Positions 1 through 8,609 of a stretch of DNA of 41,679 nucleotides are shown here, piece after piece. The notes under the pieces were generated by a model. That model searched no databases, was not told where the DNA came from, and saw nothing but the letters and a program-made list of their open reading frames with translations. Within the stretch, counting starts at the first letter, position 1, and each line of letters starts with the position of its first letter. The translations under genes were made by a program, and so were the position numbers. Origin of the DNA: a virus; IMG/VR virus record IMGVR_UViG_3300025137_006024, positions 1 to 41,679 of that record, one strand, 5' to 3'.

Positions 1-471
1 AACACACAGGTTATAACACAACACGATAATCTACGAGATTTGACGGGTAGAACTGGTTGGAAATTTCATCTACAAAAAGAGTGCAACGAAGAAATACTGC
101 CTGAATTGTTTAAACATCTGCATGATGGAATAAAAACAATGAACAAAACAACATACAATCATCATTTAGCATTGGAAGATTTTTGGGTTGCTTGGTATAA
201 TAAAAACAGTATCGCAACAAGACATCATCATTTTACAACTTGGGATTCATTATCTTTTGTATGGTATTTATCTGTTCAAGATGAGTATACTTCTATAGTT
301 TTTTGTAATGGTTTAGTAGAGTGGGAAGTTAGTGTAAAACCAAATGACTTAATAATATTTCCTGGAAGACTAGAACACTTTACTAGAGGAAATGAGGATA
401 ACAGAACTATAGCTTCAGGTAATTTATATATGTCTAATCCAGATAAGTTTGTTATAAAGGCAATGGCATAA
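1..471 (+). CDS. 2OG-Fe(II) oxygenase-like protein, 5'-truncated by window edge
   Basis: The reading frame is open to nucleotide 1, so the gene probably begins before the window; the first start-like codon inside is a TTG at 40. The protein looks like the phage 2OG-Fe(II) oxygenase family (TIGR02466/PF13759 type). A His cluster (HHH, nt 223-231) and Asp (nt 244-246) precede a hydrophobic strand, and a late IFPGRLEHFT segment puts a second His at nt 376-378, matching the HxD...H iron-binding layout. Members are presumed to hydroxylate an unknown substrate; none can be named here. The stop codon overlaps the primase start by one base (TAATG), so the two are probably cotranslated. The family call is by eye; a plain cupin is the alternative. 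Confidence 0.6.
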   Translation, partial: NTQVITQHDNLRDLTGRTGWKFHLQKECNEEILPELFKHLHDGIKTMNKTTYNHHLALEDFWVAWYNKNSIATRHHHFTTWDSLSFVWYLSVQDEYTSIVFCNGLVEWEVSVKPNDLIIFPGRLEHFTRGNEDNRTIASGNLYMSNPDKFVIKAMA

Positions 472-1328
472 TGGATCTAAAAGAAATATTAGATAAAAGA
501 GGTATAGAGTACAAAAATACTAATAACCCTAGTGAAATTCTTATATCTTGTACAAGCGGCTTACACGATGATAAATCTCCTTCACTTTCTTACTCACTTG
601 AAAAAGATGTTTTTCATTGTTGGAGTTGTGGTTTTGGTGGTGGAGTTTCAAAGTTTCTTGAAAGTATAGGAGAAATAACTAGAGTACCTACTGAGAGTAA
701 GCAACCTTTTAAGATAGAGAAACTTAAAAATAAAATAAAAGCAGTTCTTGAGTTTGATGAAGTAAAGTTACCTAAAACTAGACAAGTGTATATAGGTGAA
801 TTTAGAAAAATAAAAGCATCAGTGCTTAAAGAGTTTCAAGCTTTCACAACGGAAGAATTACAATTACATAATTATTTGTGTGTTCCAATATATCAATTTG
901 GTAAACTAAAATTTATTGAAGGTAGGTATATGGGCAACGTCACATCTCAGCCAAAGTATTTTAGAAGGCCACACAAAGGTAAAGTCAGTAACATCTTATT
1001 TCCTTTAGACAAAGTAAAAAATACAAACTATATAATCCTTGTTGAGGGTTTGTTTGATATGTTAAATATGTGGCAACTAGGGTATAAGAACACACTAGCT
1101 ATTTTTGGTGCATCTAACTTTGGTAGAAATAAACTTGACCTAGTAGATAAAATTGGTGTGAATCGTGTTGACATCATGATGGATCCAGATGCTCCTGGAC
1201 AGATGGCTGCTGAAAAGATACAATCATTATTAGATTCAAAAAATATTTATTCAAGAATTATAAAATTACCACTAGGGCGAGATCCTGGGGATATAACTAA
1301 AGATGTAGCGGAGGCAGCATTAAAATGA
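471..1328 (+). CDS. DnaG-like primase (CHC2 zinc finger plus TOPRIM)
   Basis: Expected to lay RNA primers at the phage fork. The N-terminus carries a zinc-binding set C27, H32, C50, C53 (FHCWSCG) followed by a Gly-rich turn, as in CHC2 domains. A TOPRIM core follows, with VEG at residues 191-193 (catalytic Glu192) and the DPD motif at 238-240. At 285 aa it is about half the length of bacterial DnaG and lacks the helicase-interacting C-terminus. No DnaB-like ATPase is fused to it or seen elsewhere in the window, so the partner helicase is either outside or is the SF2 protein at 6202. The stop overlaps the next ATG by 4 nt. Confidence 0.86.
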   Translation: MDLKEILDKRGIEYKNTNNPSEILISCTSGLHDDKSPSLSYSLEKDVFHCWSCGFGGGVSKFLESIGEITRVPTESKQPFKIEKLKNKIKAVLEFDEVKLPKTRQVYIGEFRKIKASVLKEFQAFTTEELQLHNYLCVPIYQFGKLKFIEGRYMGNVTSQPKYFRRPHKGKVSNILFPLDKVKNTNYIILVEGLFDMLNMWQLGYKNTLAIFGASNFGRNKLDLVDKIGVNRVDIMMDPDAPGQMAAEKIQSLLDSKNIYSRIIKLPLGRDPGDITKDVAEAALK

Positions 1329-2533
1329 AATTAGCAGTTATAGGGGCAGGAGTTACAGGCATAACAACTGCTTATTTTTTAAGACAGGCAGGGCATGAAG
1401 TAACAGTGATTGATGCAAATCCATATCCAGCGATGTTAGCATCACATGCTAATGGTGGTCAATTATCTGCATCAAATTCAGAAGTTTGGAACTCATGGGC
1501 AAATGTACAAAAGGGTATTGCTTGGTCACTTAAAAGAGATGCACCGTTAAAAATGAGATATGATTTAGATTTTGCAAAGTATAAATGGTTAGTACAGTTT
1601 ATGTCTAACATTAAACACGCTAAAGAGAATACGATGACTACTACAGAGATGGCTATGGAATCTATTCGTATTATGAGAACAGAATTTGAAGATATAGAGT
1701 ATGATAGAAGCGATTGTGGAATCATGCACATATATAAAAATGAAAAAGACTATAAGCATGCAAAAGAGATGAATAAGATATATAAAGCTGGGGGGTTGCA
1801 CCGTAGTGAGATAACTGAAAATATGATTAAAATAAAAGAGCCTAGATTAGAAGCAGATGACCTTGTTGGAGGTATGTGGACTAGCTATGACGGTGTAGGG
1901 GATATTCATAAATTCTGTGTTAATCTAGCTAAGAAATGCGAAGCTATGGGAGTTAAATTTAGGTACGATACTAGAATTGATTGGTATAACAAAGCATGCA
2001 CAGGACTAAGTTATAATAAAAAAAGATGGAGGATTACGGATAGAAATAAAAATGATCTTCATTATAGTGGCTTAGTTATTTGTGGGGGAGTATACTCAAA
2101 AAAGATAGGCAGAGAATTAGGAGATAAACTTCCCATATACCCTGTAAAAGGTTATTCAGTAAGTATAAATATTAAAGGACAAGAAGAAAACGCACCAAAA
2201 GTGTCATTACTAGATGACGAAGCTAAGATAGTTACATCTACATTAGGAGACAGACTCAGAGTAGCAGGAACAGCAGAGTTTCATGGACAAAATAGAGATA
2301 TAAGAATTGATAGGATAACCCCATTAATGAATTGGGTTAGAAAGTATTTTCCAAAGCTAGAACTCCGAGACTATAAGTCTTGGGCAGGATTAAGACCTAT
2401 GACTCCTAACATGATGCCAATAGTTAAAGTTGGCAAGTGCCCAAATGTTTGGTACAATACAGGACATGGACATTTAGGATGGACACTAAGTGCATATACA
2501 GCAAAAAAAATAACGGAGATAATAAATGAGTAA
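1325..2533 (+). CDS. DadA-like FAD-dependent D-amino-acid dehydrogenase
   Basis: A full-length (402 aa) member of the DAO superfamily that resembles bacterial DadA along its whole length. It has the Rossmann GAGVTG motif at residues 7-12 with Asp30 ending the second strand, an N/GGQ(L/I)S segment near residue 45, a lysine/arginine-rich middle, and the C-terminal FAD-binding NTGHGHLGWT segment near 377-386, nearly identical in pattern to DadA. DadA oxidatively deaminates D-amino acids (mainly D-Ala) to 2-oxo acids and feeds electrons to the respiratory chain at the inner membrane. Here it sits between primase and DNA polymerase with overlaps of 4 and 8 nt, so it is expressed with the replication genes. 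Its role as an auxiliary metabolic gene is inferred; the true substrate is unknown. Confidence 0.85.
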   Translation: MKLAVIGAGVTGITTAYFLRQAGHEVTVIDANPYPAMLASHANGGQLSASNSEVWNSWANVQKGIAWSLKRDAPLKMRYDLDFAKYKWLVQFMSNIKHAKENTMTTTEMAMESIRIMRTEFEDIEYDRSDCGIMHIYKNEKDYKHAKEMNKIYKAGGLHRSEITENMIKIKEPRLEADDLVGGMWTSYDGVGDIHKFCVNLAKKCEAMGVKFRYDTRIDWYNKACTGLSYNKKRWRITDRNKNDLHYSGLVICGGVYSKKIGRELGDKLPIYPVKGYSVSINIKGQEENAPKVSLLDDEAKIVTSTLGDRLRVAGTAEFHGQNRDIRIDRITPLMNWVRKYFPKLELRDYKSWAGLRPMTPNMMPIVKVGKCPNVWYNTGHGHLGWTLSAYTAKKITEIINE

Positions 2534-4781
2534 TTTATGTTTTGTGTTTGCTTCGGCAGCAGAAAAAAATGCAGATAAGATAGTATCTAGGTATTTAAAA
2601 AATACAGAATACGATATACAATTTCTAAGTTCTGGTTCTAAGGAAAAGATTCTTAAAAAAGATATTGATTTAGAAATGTCAGTATTAGATAAATATAAAT
2701 TAGTATGCCCTGTAGGCGCAGATGCACTAAAGTATGTAACTGGTATAACAGGAATTACTAAGTATAACGGTGTTCACTTAGAGAAAAAGTACATGCCTAT
2801 TGTTCACCCAAATATGGCAATAGTAAAACCGCAGATGGAAGATGAGATTAAAAAAGCATTTAGTAAGATAACCCCTATAATGAACGATGAGAGTACTGGT
2901 TTACAAGCTGAAAAAGATTACAAACATATCGAATCAGAAGCAGAATTCGAACCGTACAAAGAACAGATACTAGCTGCGGATACTTTGGTTGTTGATATAG
3001 AAACTACATCTGTATCTCCTTTCACAGGTACTATACTAGGTATTGCTATATCTACTAAACCTCATCAAGGTATATATGTTTCCATTGATGTTGTTAATAA
3101 ACTTCATGGCTGGTTTCAAGCTGTATTCAAAAAGAAAAAATGTATATTTCACAATGCAAAGTTTGATATGGGTTTCATGGAATATGAATTAAATTTTACT
3201 TTTCCTGATTGGGAAGATACTATGTTGCTACATTACTGCTTAGAAGAATCAGTAGGAACACACGGTCTTAAACCTTTGGCATTAAGATTTACAGACCTAG
3301 GCGATTATGAAAGAGAACTAGATGACTACAAAAAGTCTTGGGCTAGAAGAAATAAAGTTAAACTAGCAGATTTTAATTATGGAATGTTACCTGCAGATAT
3401 CTTAGCACCTTATGCTTGTAAAGATGGAGATGCTACATTTCAATTATATACTAAGTTTAAACCTCTTGTTGATAAGAGTGAAGAATTTACAAACCTATAT
3501 ACAAAAATTCTACAACCCGCTACTATTGCTCTTAAACGTTTAGAAAGAAATGGTGGTCCAGTAGACACTATTGCAGTAGATGAGTTACAAAGATCATACC
3601 AAATTGATGTAGAAGAGTGTATTGACGAAATAAGTACTAATGCTTCTGTTGCAAGATTTGAAAGAATACATAATAAAACTTTTAATCCTAATTCTACTAT
3701 GCAGTTACGTGAGTTATTTTTTAATATACTAAAAATCAAACCTAGTAAAAAAACAGAAACTGGTGCATACAGTGTGGACAAAGAAGTTTTACAAAGCATA
3801 GACCACCCATTAGCTGAAGCAATACTTGACTTAAGACAGAAATCCAAAATGGCAGGTACATATATATCAAATATACAGAACGGAGTAGATAGTGATGGCA
3901 GACTTAGGAGCGGCTTTAATATTCATGGGACCACCAGCGGTCGCCTTAGTAGTAGTGGGAATCTCAACTACCAAAACATACCAAGAGACAATAAAGACAT
4001 TAAAAAACTTTTCAAAGCAAGAGCTGGGTACAAGATTATACAATGCGATCTCGGTACTGCAGAAGTTTACTATGCCGCTATGCTCAGTAATGATTCGTTT
4101 CTACAAAAAGCTTTTATCGATAAGCTTGACTTTCACTCGTATGTTGCAAAACAAATGTTTAACCTTGAGTGCGCTGTTGAAGAAGTTAAACAAAAACACC
4201 CAGCACAAAGACAGTATGCAAAGGCAATCACATTCGGAATCATGTACCAAGCAGGACCCGCAAAGATTGCAGAAACTGTTAATAAAGATGCAGTCGTGGG
4301 AGAAGAAATAAGTATACCACAAGCAAAATTATTTATAAATAAGTATTTTAATGAGGCTAGAGCGCTTAAACGTTTTATCGCAGCTTCTAATCAGCAGATA
4401 GAAAACCATGCTTACATATACTCATTCTTCGGTAGAAAACGTAGACTTCCTGAGTCTAAGTCACCGAATCCAGGAGTATCTAAACATGCTATTCGTTCAG
4501 GAGTTAATTTCTTAGTTCAGAGTGTTGCTTCCGATATTAATATAATGGGTGTAATTGATTTAATTAAATGGATAGATGATAATAATTATCAGAATGATAT
4601 TTTACCTTTTACTGTTGTTCATGACTCTATTGTATCTGAAGTTAGAGAAGATTTAGTAGATACATATATAAAAAACACTAAAGAGTGTATACAAAGAGAT
4701 AGAGGACTAAGTATCCCAAACTGCCCAATAAAAGTAGATTTTGAGATAGGAGCAAGTTGGGGAGACCTGCATGAAATATAA
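2526..4781 (+). CDS. polA: Family A DNA polymerase with 3'-5' exonuclease
   Basis: Replicative polymerase, 751 aa. The DEDDy proofreading exonuclease shows D157/E159 (DIET), H209-N210 with D214, and Y296xxxD300. Polymerase motifs are TTSGRLSS (469-476), motif A CDLGTAE (catalytic D508, E513), motif B with K566, F570 and Y574, and motif C HDS (699-701). F570 is equivalent to Phe762 of E. coli Pol I. Two departures stand out: motif A reads DLGTAE rather than DYSQIE, and motif C has Ser where HDE is usual. Residues about 55-110 (CPVGADALKY..., GITKYNG..., VHPNMAIVKP) resemble a degenerate uracil-DNA glycosylase fold. The 5'-3' exonuclease is a separate gene at 17652. Confidence 0.97.
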   Translation: MSNLCFVFASAAEKNADKIVSRYLKNTEYDIQFLSSGSKEKILKKDIDLEMSVLDKYKLVCPVGADALKYVTGITGITKYNGVHLEKKYMPIVHPNMAIVKPQMEDEIKKAFSKITPIMNDESTGLQAEKDYKHIESEAEFEPYKEQILAADTLVVDIETTSVSPFTGTILGIAISTKPHQGIYVSIDVVNKLHGWFQAVFKKKKCIFHNAKFDMGFMEYELNFTFPDWEDTMLLHYCLEESVGTHGLKPLALRFTDLGDYERELDDYKKSWARRNKVKLADFNYGMLPADILAPYACKDGDATFQLYTKFKPLVDKSEEFTNLYTKILQPATIALKRLERNGGPVDTIAVDELQRSYQIDVEECIDEISTNASVARFERIHNKTFNPNSTMQLRELFFNILKIKPSKKTETGAYSVDKEVLQSIDHPLAEAILDLRQKSKMAGTYISNIQNGVDSDGRLRSGFNIHGTTSGRLSSSGNLNYQNIPRDNKDIKKLFKARAGYKIIQCDLGTAEVYYAAMLSNDSFLQKAFIDKLDFHSYVAKQMFNLECAVEEVKQKHPAQRQYAKAITFGIMYQAGPAKIAETVNKDAVVGEEISIPQAKLFINKYFNEARALKRFIAASNQQIENHAYIYSFFGRKRRLPESKSPNPGVSKHAIRSGVNFLVQSVASDINIMGVIDLIKWIDDNNYQNDILPFTVVHDSIVSEVREDLVDTYIKNTKECIQRDRGLSIPNCPIKVDFEIGASWGDLHEI

Positions 4782-5310
4782 ATTAGCAATAGCAGGAATT
4801 TTATTATCTGTATCGGCTAATGCAGATATATTTGAAGGCAGACCGCCTGAGAGTGCCGTATCTTGTATGGCAAAAAATATATACTTTGAATCAAAGTCTC
4901 AGCCATTGGTAGGACAACTTGCTGTAGGCTTAGTAGTATTAAATAGGGTTAAAAGTAAGAATTGGCCGAACGATATATGCAAAGTAATATACGAAGGTCC
5001 TGTAAGAGAATCATGGAAAACTAGAAAAGACCCTAAGTTACCGAAACATAAAAGAAAATACTATCCAATTAGGCATAGATGTCAGTTTAGTTGGTATTGT
5101 GATGGCTTTAAAGATACTATTAGAGAGCCTACAGTATATTCTAAAATACTAACTATAGCAAATGTGTTAGTTGGTAAAAAAGTTTATGATTTTACAGATG
5201 GAGCAACTCACTACCATGCTACTTATGTATCTCCAGAATGGACTAATTTAGAAGTTCTATTTACTATTGAAGATCATATTTTCTATAAACAAAAGAAGAA
5301 AAAGCAATGA
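4771..5310 (+). CDS. SleB-type cell-wall hydrolase with signal peptide (endolysin candidate)
   Basis: Resembles the Hydrolase_2/SleB family of peptidoglycan hydrolases. An AKNIYFES segment places a likely catalytic Glu at residue 40, followed by GQLAVGLVVLNRV, an ICKVIYEG segment, a QFSWYCDG segment and a late DGATHYH motif, in the family order. The N-terminus (MKYKLAIAGILLSVSANA) is a basic stretch, a hydrophobic core and an A-x-A site, so export by Sec with cleavage after residue 18 is likely. No transpeptidase or amidase motif is present. It begins 11 nt inside the polymerase gene and is followed by a small membrane protein, suggesting a lysis pair embedded in the replication operon. Whether it acts in lysis or in another periplasmic role is inferred. 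Confidence 0.86.
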   Translation: MKYKLAIAGILLSVSANADIFEGRPPESAVSCMAKNIYFESKSQPLVGQLAVGLVVLNRVKSKNWPNDICKVIYEGPVRESWKTRKDPKLPKHKRKYYPIRHRCQFSWYCDGFKDTIREPTVYSKILTIANVLVGKKVYDFTDGATHYHATYVSPEWTNLEVLFTIEDHIFYKQKKKKQ

Positions 5311-5588
5311 AAGTAGACACAACAAGAAAGTGGCAAATATTATACGAAGAAGTTGAAGAAAGCAAAGAAATGAAAAATAAAAGTGATTACAAGGTAGATC
5401 CTGGGTCTATTAATGTAGACCATCGTAAGCAAGATACAAGAAGAGATGCTTGGGATAGAGATTATATGGGTGATCATTATACAAAACCAGAACCAGAGAC
5501 TACAAAGAAGATTTCAAATGCGGCACCAGTTTTTGTATTTGCATTTTTCTATATTGCAATATTAGTAATGATTGGTAGTGTCGAATGA
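5307..5588 (+). CDS. Small protein with one C-terminal membrane segment
   Basis: Unrecognised, 93 aa. The first 65 residues are charged and hydrophilic. A single hydrophobic segment (APVFVFAFFYIAILVMIGS, about residues 72-90) lies at the extreme C-terminus, giving a tail-anchored layout. Its ATG overlaps the hydrolase stop (ATGA), so translation is coupled to that gene. The position next to a secreted cell-wall hydrolase makes a lysis accessory (holin or spanin-like) possible, but it lacks the multiple membrane spans of most holins and the lipobox or coiled coil of spanins. The coding call rests on operon packing. Confidence 0.7.
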   Translation: MKVDTTRKWQILYEEVEESKEMKNKSDYKVDPGSINVDHRKQDTRRDAWDRDYMGDHYTKPEPETTKKISNAAPVFVFAFFYIAILVMIGSVE

Positions 5589-5749
5589 AAATAGAGTATA
5601 AATTAGTAGTAAAAGCTCCAAATAGAAAAACATATATACATGAATATAGTGATAATAGAAAAGAGTTAGAAAAAAAGGCATCTATAATGTCTAATGAGCA
5701 CCCAGACTGGAATGTATTTGTTGTGAAAGAAACATATAATGTATCCTAA
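5585..5749 (+). CDS. Small hypothetical protein, 54 aa
   Basis: A short frame that begins MKIEYKLVVK and ends with TAA at 5747-5749. It fills what would otherwise be a 150-nt gap in a fully packed operon. The ATG overlaps the previous stop as ATGA, and its end overlaps the next gene by 11 nt. It has alternating hydrophobic/charged residues suggesting strand-helix-strand, with a conserved-looking HPDWNVFVVKE end. Function is unknown. Confidence comes from the tight overlaps on both sides and coding-like composition, not from a recognised family. Confidence 0.66.
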   Translation: MKIEYKLVVKAPNRKTYIHEYSDNRKELEKKASIMSNEHPDWNVFVVKETYNVS

Positions 5750-6215
5750 TACTCAAATAATAGAATACCCTATATTTACGTTACCTAAAAAACCTTTTGA
5801 TATAGCTTATACAACACACCAAATAAGAATAAAAAAGACAGAATCAAGTAGTTGGGAAACACTTGATGATAGATCTTACGGTGGTGATTACTTTACTAGA
5901 CTTCTTCAGTTAGAATATCGAGTAGCCTTTGATTACACTTGTGGAAATCTACAAGATCTTATATTAAGTAGTAGTAGGTGGGGAGTTGATTCAAATGCAA
6001 AAATACATGAAATTCCATCATTTAATACAAATAAAAATACAAGAAGAAAAATCGTAAGAACAAACAAAAATTTTATATGGGTAAAGTATATATCTTACCC
6101 ATTTCAAATCAAAACTACACAAGACCTAGACTTCAATACTGATAATTTATTTGCAGACTTAATAATGGTTGATAAGAAATGGTTTATAAAAGGATTTACA
6201 AATGAAGAAAACTAA
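5739..6215 (+). CDS. Hypothetical protein, 158 aa
   Basis: I do not recognise the family. The protein is soluble, rich in aromatic and basic residues (for example FIWVKYISYPF near residues 112-122), without a signal peptide, membrane segment or obvious catalytic motif. Its start lies 11 nt inside the upstream 54-aa gene and its end overlaps the helicase start by 14 nt, so it belongs to the replication operon. The repeated aromatic/basic character could fit nucleic-acid binding, but that is only a guess. Confidence 0.72.
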   Translation: MYPNTQIIEYPIFTLPKKPFDIAYTTHQIRIKKTESSSWETLDDRSYGGDYFTRLLQLEYRVAFDYTCGNLQDLILSSSRWGVDSNAKIHEIPSFNTNKNTRRKIVRTNKNFIWVKYISYPFQIKTTQDLDFNTDNLFADLIMVDKKWFIKGFTNEEN

Positions 6216-7488
6216 AGTAGGTAAGATTGTTATTTCTGATAAAATTTACATTAAGAAAGAAGAAGTCTTTAATGAAGATGAGTTAGTGTCTTTATTTACC
6301 TATGATACTGGCGATGCTATTCTACAGACCTATGATGAGACAGACACACACTTTATACTTCCATCAAATAGTTTTGGAAAACTATCATACGAGTCTGTAC
6401 TTGATAAACGAATATACACTCCTGCTAAAAAAGACTTATCTTTTGTAGGTAAGTTAAGATGGGAACAAAAAGAGCTTGTTGATAAATTTCACACAAAAGG
6501 TAGAGCTAGAAGTGGAATTATTCAGGCACCTTGTGGGTGGGGAAAAACTTTTACAGGTGTAGAAATTATATCAAGAAATAATGTTACAACCCTTGTAATG
6601 GTGCATACAAAGTTATTATTCAGACAATGGATAGAAGAATTAGAGAGACAAGTACCAGGAGTACCAATAGGTAAAATTGGTGATGGGTTGTTAGACATAC
6701 AAGATATAACTGTTGGTATTTACAAAAGTGTATACAATAATTTAAAGCAAATAAGGGATACGTTTTCTTTAATATTAGTAGATGAAGCACATCTATGTCC
6801 AGCAGAATTATTTAGTACAGCACTAAATAATTTGAATGCTAAGGTGAAAATAGGTATTAGTGCTACACCCAAAAGAAAAGATGGTAAACACGTATTTCTG
6901 GCTGATTACTTTACCAGTTTTATGGTAACTGCGAGAGACCCAAGGAAATTACAAGACCCTATGATTTTAGTTAAAAGAACAGATGTTAGGTTTCCTGTAA
7001 TTGATCCGAAAAGAGATTGGTCGCGCCAGCTGAACAAACTCTGTTCTAACAAAGATTACTTGAAAGCTATCGCAAAAATGGCAAATCATATGATAGCTAC
7101 AAAACGTTGTCCATTAATACTTGGCGAACGAGTACAGATGTTAAAAGACTTACAAGCAATGATTACTGATAGTGTGTGTTTAATAGGAGAAACAGATGAA
7201 TCAACTAGAAAAGACGTTCTTCAAAATGTTGGAGGAAAATACAAAGCCGTGTTATCAACAAAGCTATTCGATGAAGGGATTAGTTGTCATCGCTTGGATA
7301 CTCTTATTATTACTTGCCCTAACAATAATCCTATAAAACTAGAACAAAGAATAGGTAGAATAATTAGAGAGCATCCTGAAAAGCAGGTTCCTCTAGTCAT
7401 AGACTTTTGGTTAAGTGGACCGATAGTAGCTAGACAACAAACAAAAAGACTTCAGTGGTATCAACAACGTGGCTATTACATACTTTAA
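6202..7488 (+). CDS. SF2 DNA helicase, UvsW/XPB-like
   Basis: An ATP-dependent helicase of superfamily 2. Walker A GWGKT is at residues 112-116, the DEAH box at 194-197, SAT (motif III) at 220-222, and a C-terminal RecA domain with DEGIS and QRIGRIIRE (motif VI). The order and the 428-aa size match the compact phage T4 UvsW group and XPB-like helicases, which remodel recombination intermediates and stalled forks. Residues 1-100 form a divergent N-terminal domain, probably for DNA binding. It lies upstream of the SSB gene and in the same operon as the SbcCD-like pair, consistent with recombination-dependent replication. Confidence 0.93.
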   Translation: MKKTKVGKIVISDKIYIKKEEVFNEDELVSLFTYDTGDAILQTYDETDTHFILPSNSFGKLSYESVLDKRIYTPAKKDLSFVGKLRWEQKELVDKFHTKGRARSGIIQAPCGWGKTFTGVEIISRNNVTTLVMVHTKLLFRQWIEELERQVPGVPIGKIGDGLLDIQDITVGIYKSVYNNLKQIRDTFSLILVDEAHLCPAELFSTALNNLNAKVKIGISATPKRKDGKHVFLADYFTSFMVTARDPRKLQDPMILVKRTDVRFPVIDPKRDWSRQLNKLCSNKDYLKAIAKMANHMIATKRCPLILGERVQMLKDLQAMITDSVCLIGETDESTRKDVLQNVGGKYKAVLSTKLFDEGISCHRLDTLIITCPNNNPIKLEQRIGRIIREHPEKQVPLVIDFWLSGPIVARQQTKRLQWYQQRGYYIL

Positions 7489-7912
7489 TTGGGATGAACT
7501 ACGTGTAAAGGCACGTGGAGACCCTGCTGGAATAATTATCTTGACTTATGGTCTAAGTCCAGGTTATAATGTTTCAACATCTCAATATATGATAAAAAAA
7601 TTAAATATAAATCATATACCTCAGTTTTTATTTAGAAAAAACTATCTAATAGCAACTAAGGATAAAAAGGTTAAAATTAATGTTAAGACTAAAGAAATTC
7701 AAAGCTATTTTACTTACGATAAGTTCTTATTTGCAAGAGTATCAGCAAGACAAAAAGCGTTGTACTTGCGAGCATTGGCCATGCGACCACTCGACGATGT
7801 CAGAAATTTTGTGCCACGAGTATTATTTGGTAACGTAGCCTACAACCCATTTTTAGAAGTAACAAAAGATAAAATTAAATTTACATACGAGTCTCCGCAA
7901 GGAGAATCCTAA
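7469..7912 (+). CDS. Hypothetical protein, 147 aa
   Basis: Unrecognised. Translation from the GTG at 7469 gives an N-terminus of AITYFNWDELRVKARGDP, overlapping the helicase end by 20 nt; the next in-frame Met is about 35 residues in, so GTG is preferred. The protein is basic with several short amphipathic stretches and no membrane segment or cofactor motif. It sits between helicase and SSB, so a role in DNA metabolism is plausible by context only. Confidence 0.7.
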   Translation: MAITYFNWDELRVKARGDPAGIIILTYGLSPGYNVSTSQYMIKKLNINHIPQFLFRKNYLIATKDKKVKINVKTKEIQSYFTYDKFLFARVSARQKALYLRALAMRPLDDVRNFVPRVLFGNVAYNPFLEVTKDKIKFTYESPQGES

Positions 7913-7934
7913 ACAGAAGAACCAACGTTCATAC

Positions 7935-7941
7935 AAGGAGG
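7935..7941 (+). promoter_or_regulatory. Strong Shine-Dalgarno for the SSB gene
   Basis: AAGGAGG lies five nucleotides before the ATG at 7947. Most genes in this arm have weak or overlapping starts, so a near-consensus site here fits a protein needed in stoichiometric amounts, as single-strand binding proteins are. Confidence 0.8.
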
Positions 7942-7946
7942 ATACA

Positions 7947-8609
7947 ATGGTAGCTTGGGACAAAGCAAAAGGAAAACAAAACACAGGATCATCAAATAGA
8001 AAAGAGATCGAAAGATTAACACTTCCAATAGGTGATACAAAAATAAGACTAATTGGTGACGTCATGCCTAGATATTGTTATTGGGTAGTTACTACAGAAG
8101 GCAAAAAAATGCCTGTTGAATGTTTATCATTTTTGAGAGAGACAGAAGCATTTGATAATAATGCTCAAGACCCTTTTAAAGAAATAGATAGTTCTATCTA
8201 TTCTGATAAACCTCAATTTTCATACGTCTGTAATGTTATAGATAGAACAGACGGTAAGATCAAACTATTTGATCTTAGATCAACTATATACTCACAAGTC
8301 GTAGATTACGCATCAAATCCAGAGTACGGTAATCCTGCTGATAGTGAAATGGGTTATGATCTTACAGTTAAAAAAGAAAAGACTGGGCCTCTTCCACAAA
8401 ATGTTAAGTACACTGTAGTACCTGCTAGAAGTAATTCAGCAGTAACAGAAGAAGAAAAAGGGTTAGAACTTTTTGAGCTAGACAGAATATATAAACGTCA
8501 AACTTATGATGAGCAAAAAGAATGGTTATTACAAAATACTGCATTTTTTGCTAGTGATGTTAGTGATGAGTTTAAAGCAATTGATGAATCAGTTGAGGAC
8601 TTAGCATAA
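7947..8609 (+). CDS. Single-stranded DNA-binding protein, T4 gp32-like
   Basis: A 220-aa protein whose pattern fits the gp32-type SSBs of large and marine phages: a short basic N-terminus, a central region (GDTKIRLIGDV, then YWVV, then VECLSFLRET) consistent with an OB fold, a GYDLTVKKEKTGPLPQNVKY segment near residues 135-154, and an acidic C-terminal tail (DEFKAIDESVEDLA) of the kind that recruits replication partners. No clear zinc-knuckle cysteine set is present, unlike T4 gp32. It is preceded by the strongest ribosome binding site of the + arm. Assignment is by pattern and context, so an unrelated replication accessory cannot be excluded. Confidence 0.8.
   Translation: MVAWDKAKGKQNTGSSNRKEIERLTLPIGDTKIRLIGDVMPRYCYWVVTTEGKKMPVECLSFLRETEAFDNNAQDPFKEIDSSIYSDKPQFSYVCNVIDRTDGKIKLFDLRSTIYSQVVDYASNPEYGNPADSEMGYDLTVKKEKTGPLPQNVKYTVVPARSNSAVTEEEKGLELFELDRIYKRQTYDEQKEWLLQNTAFFASDVSDEFKAIDESVEDLA

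Noticed and set aside
3892-4311. 139-codon frame inside the polymerase gene, same strand
   Set aside because: The polymerase motifs run through the same DNA in the other frame; nothing recognisable in this one.
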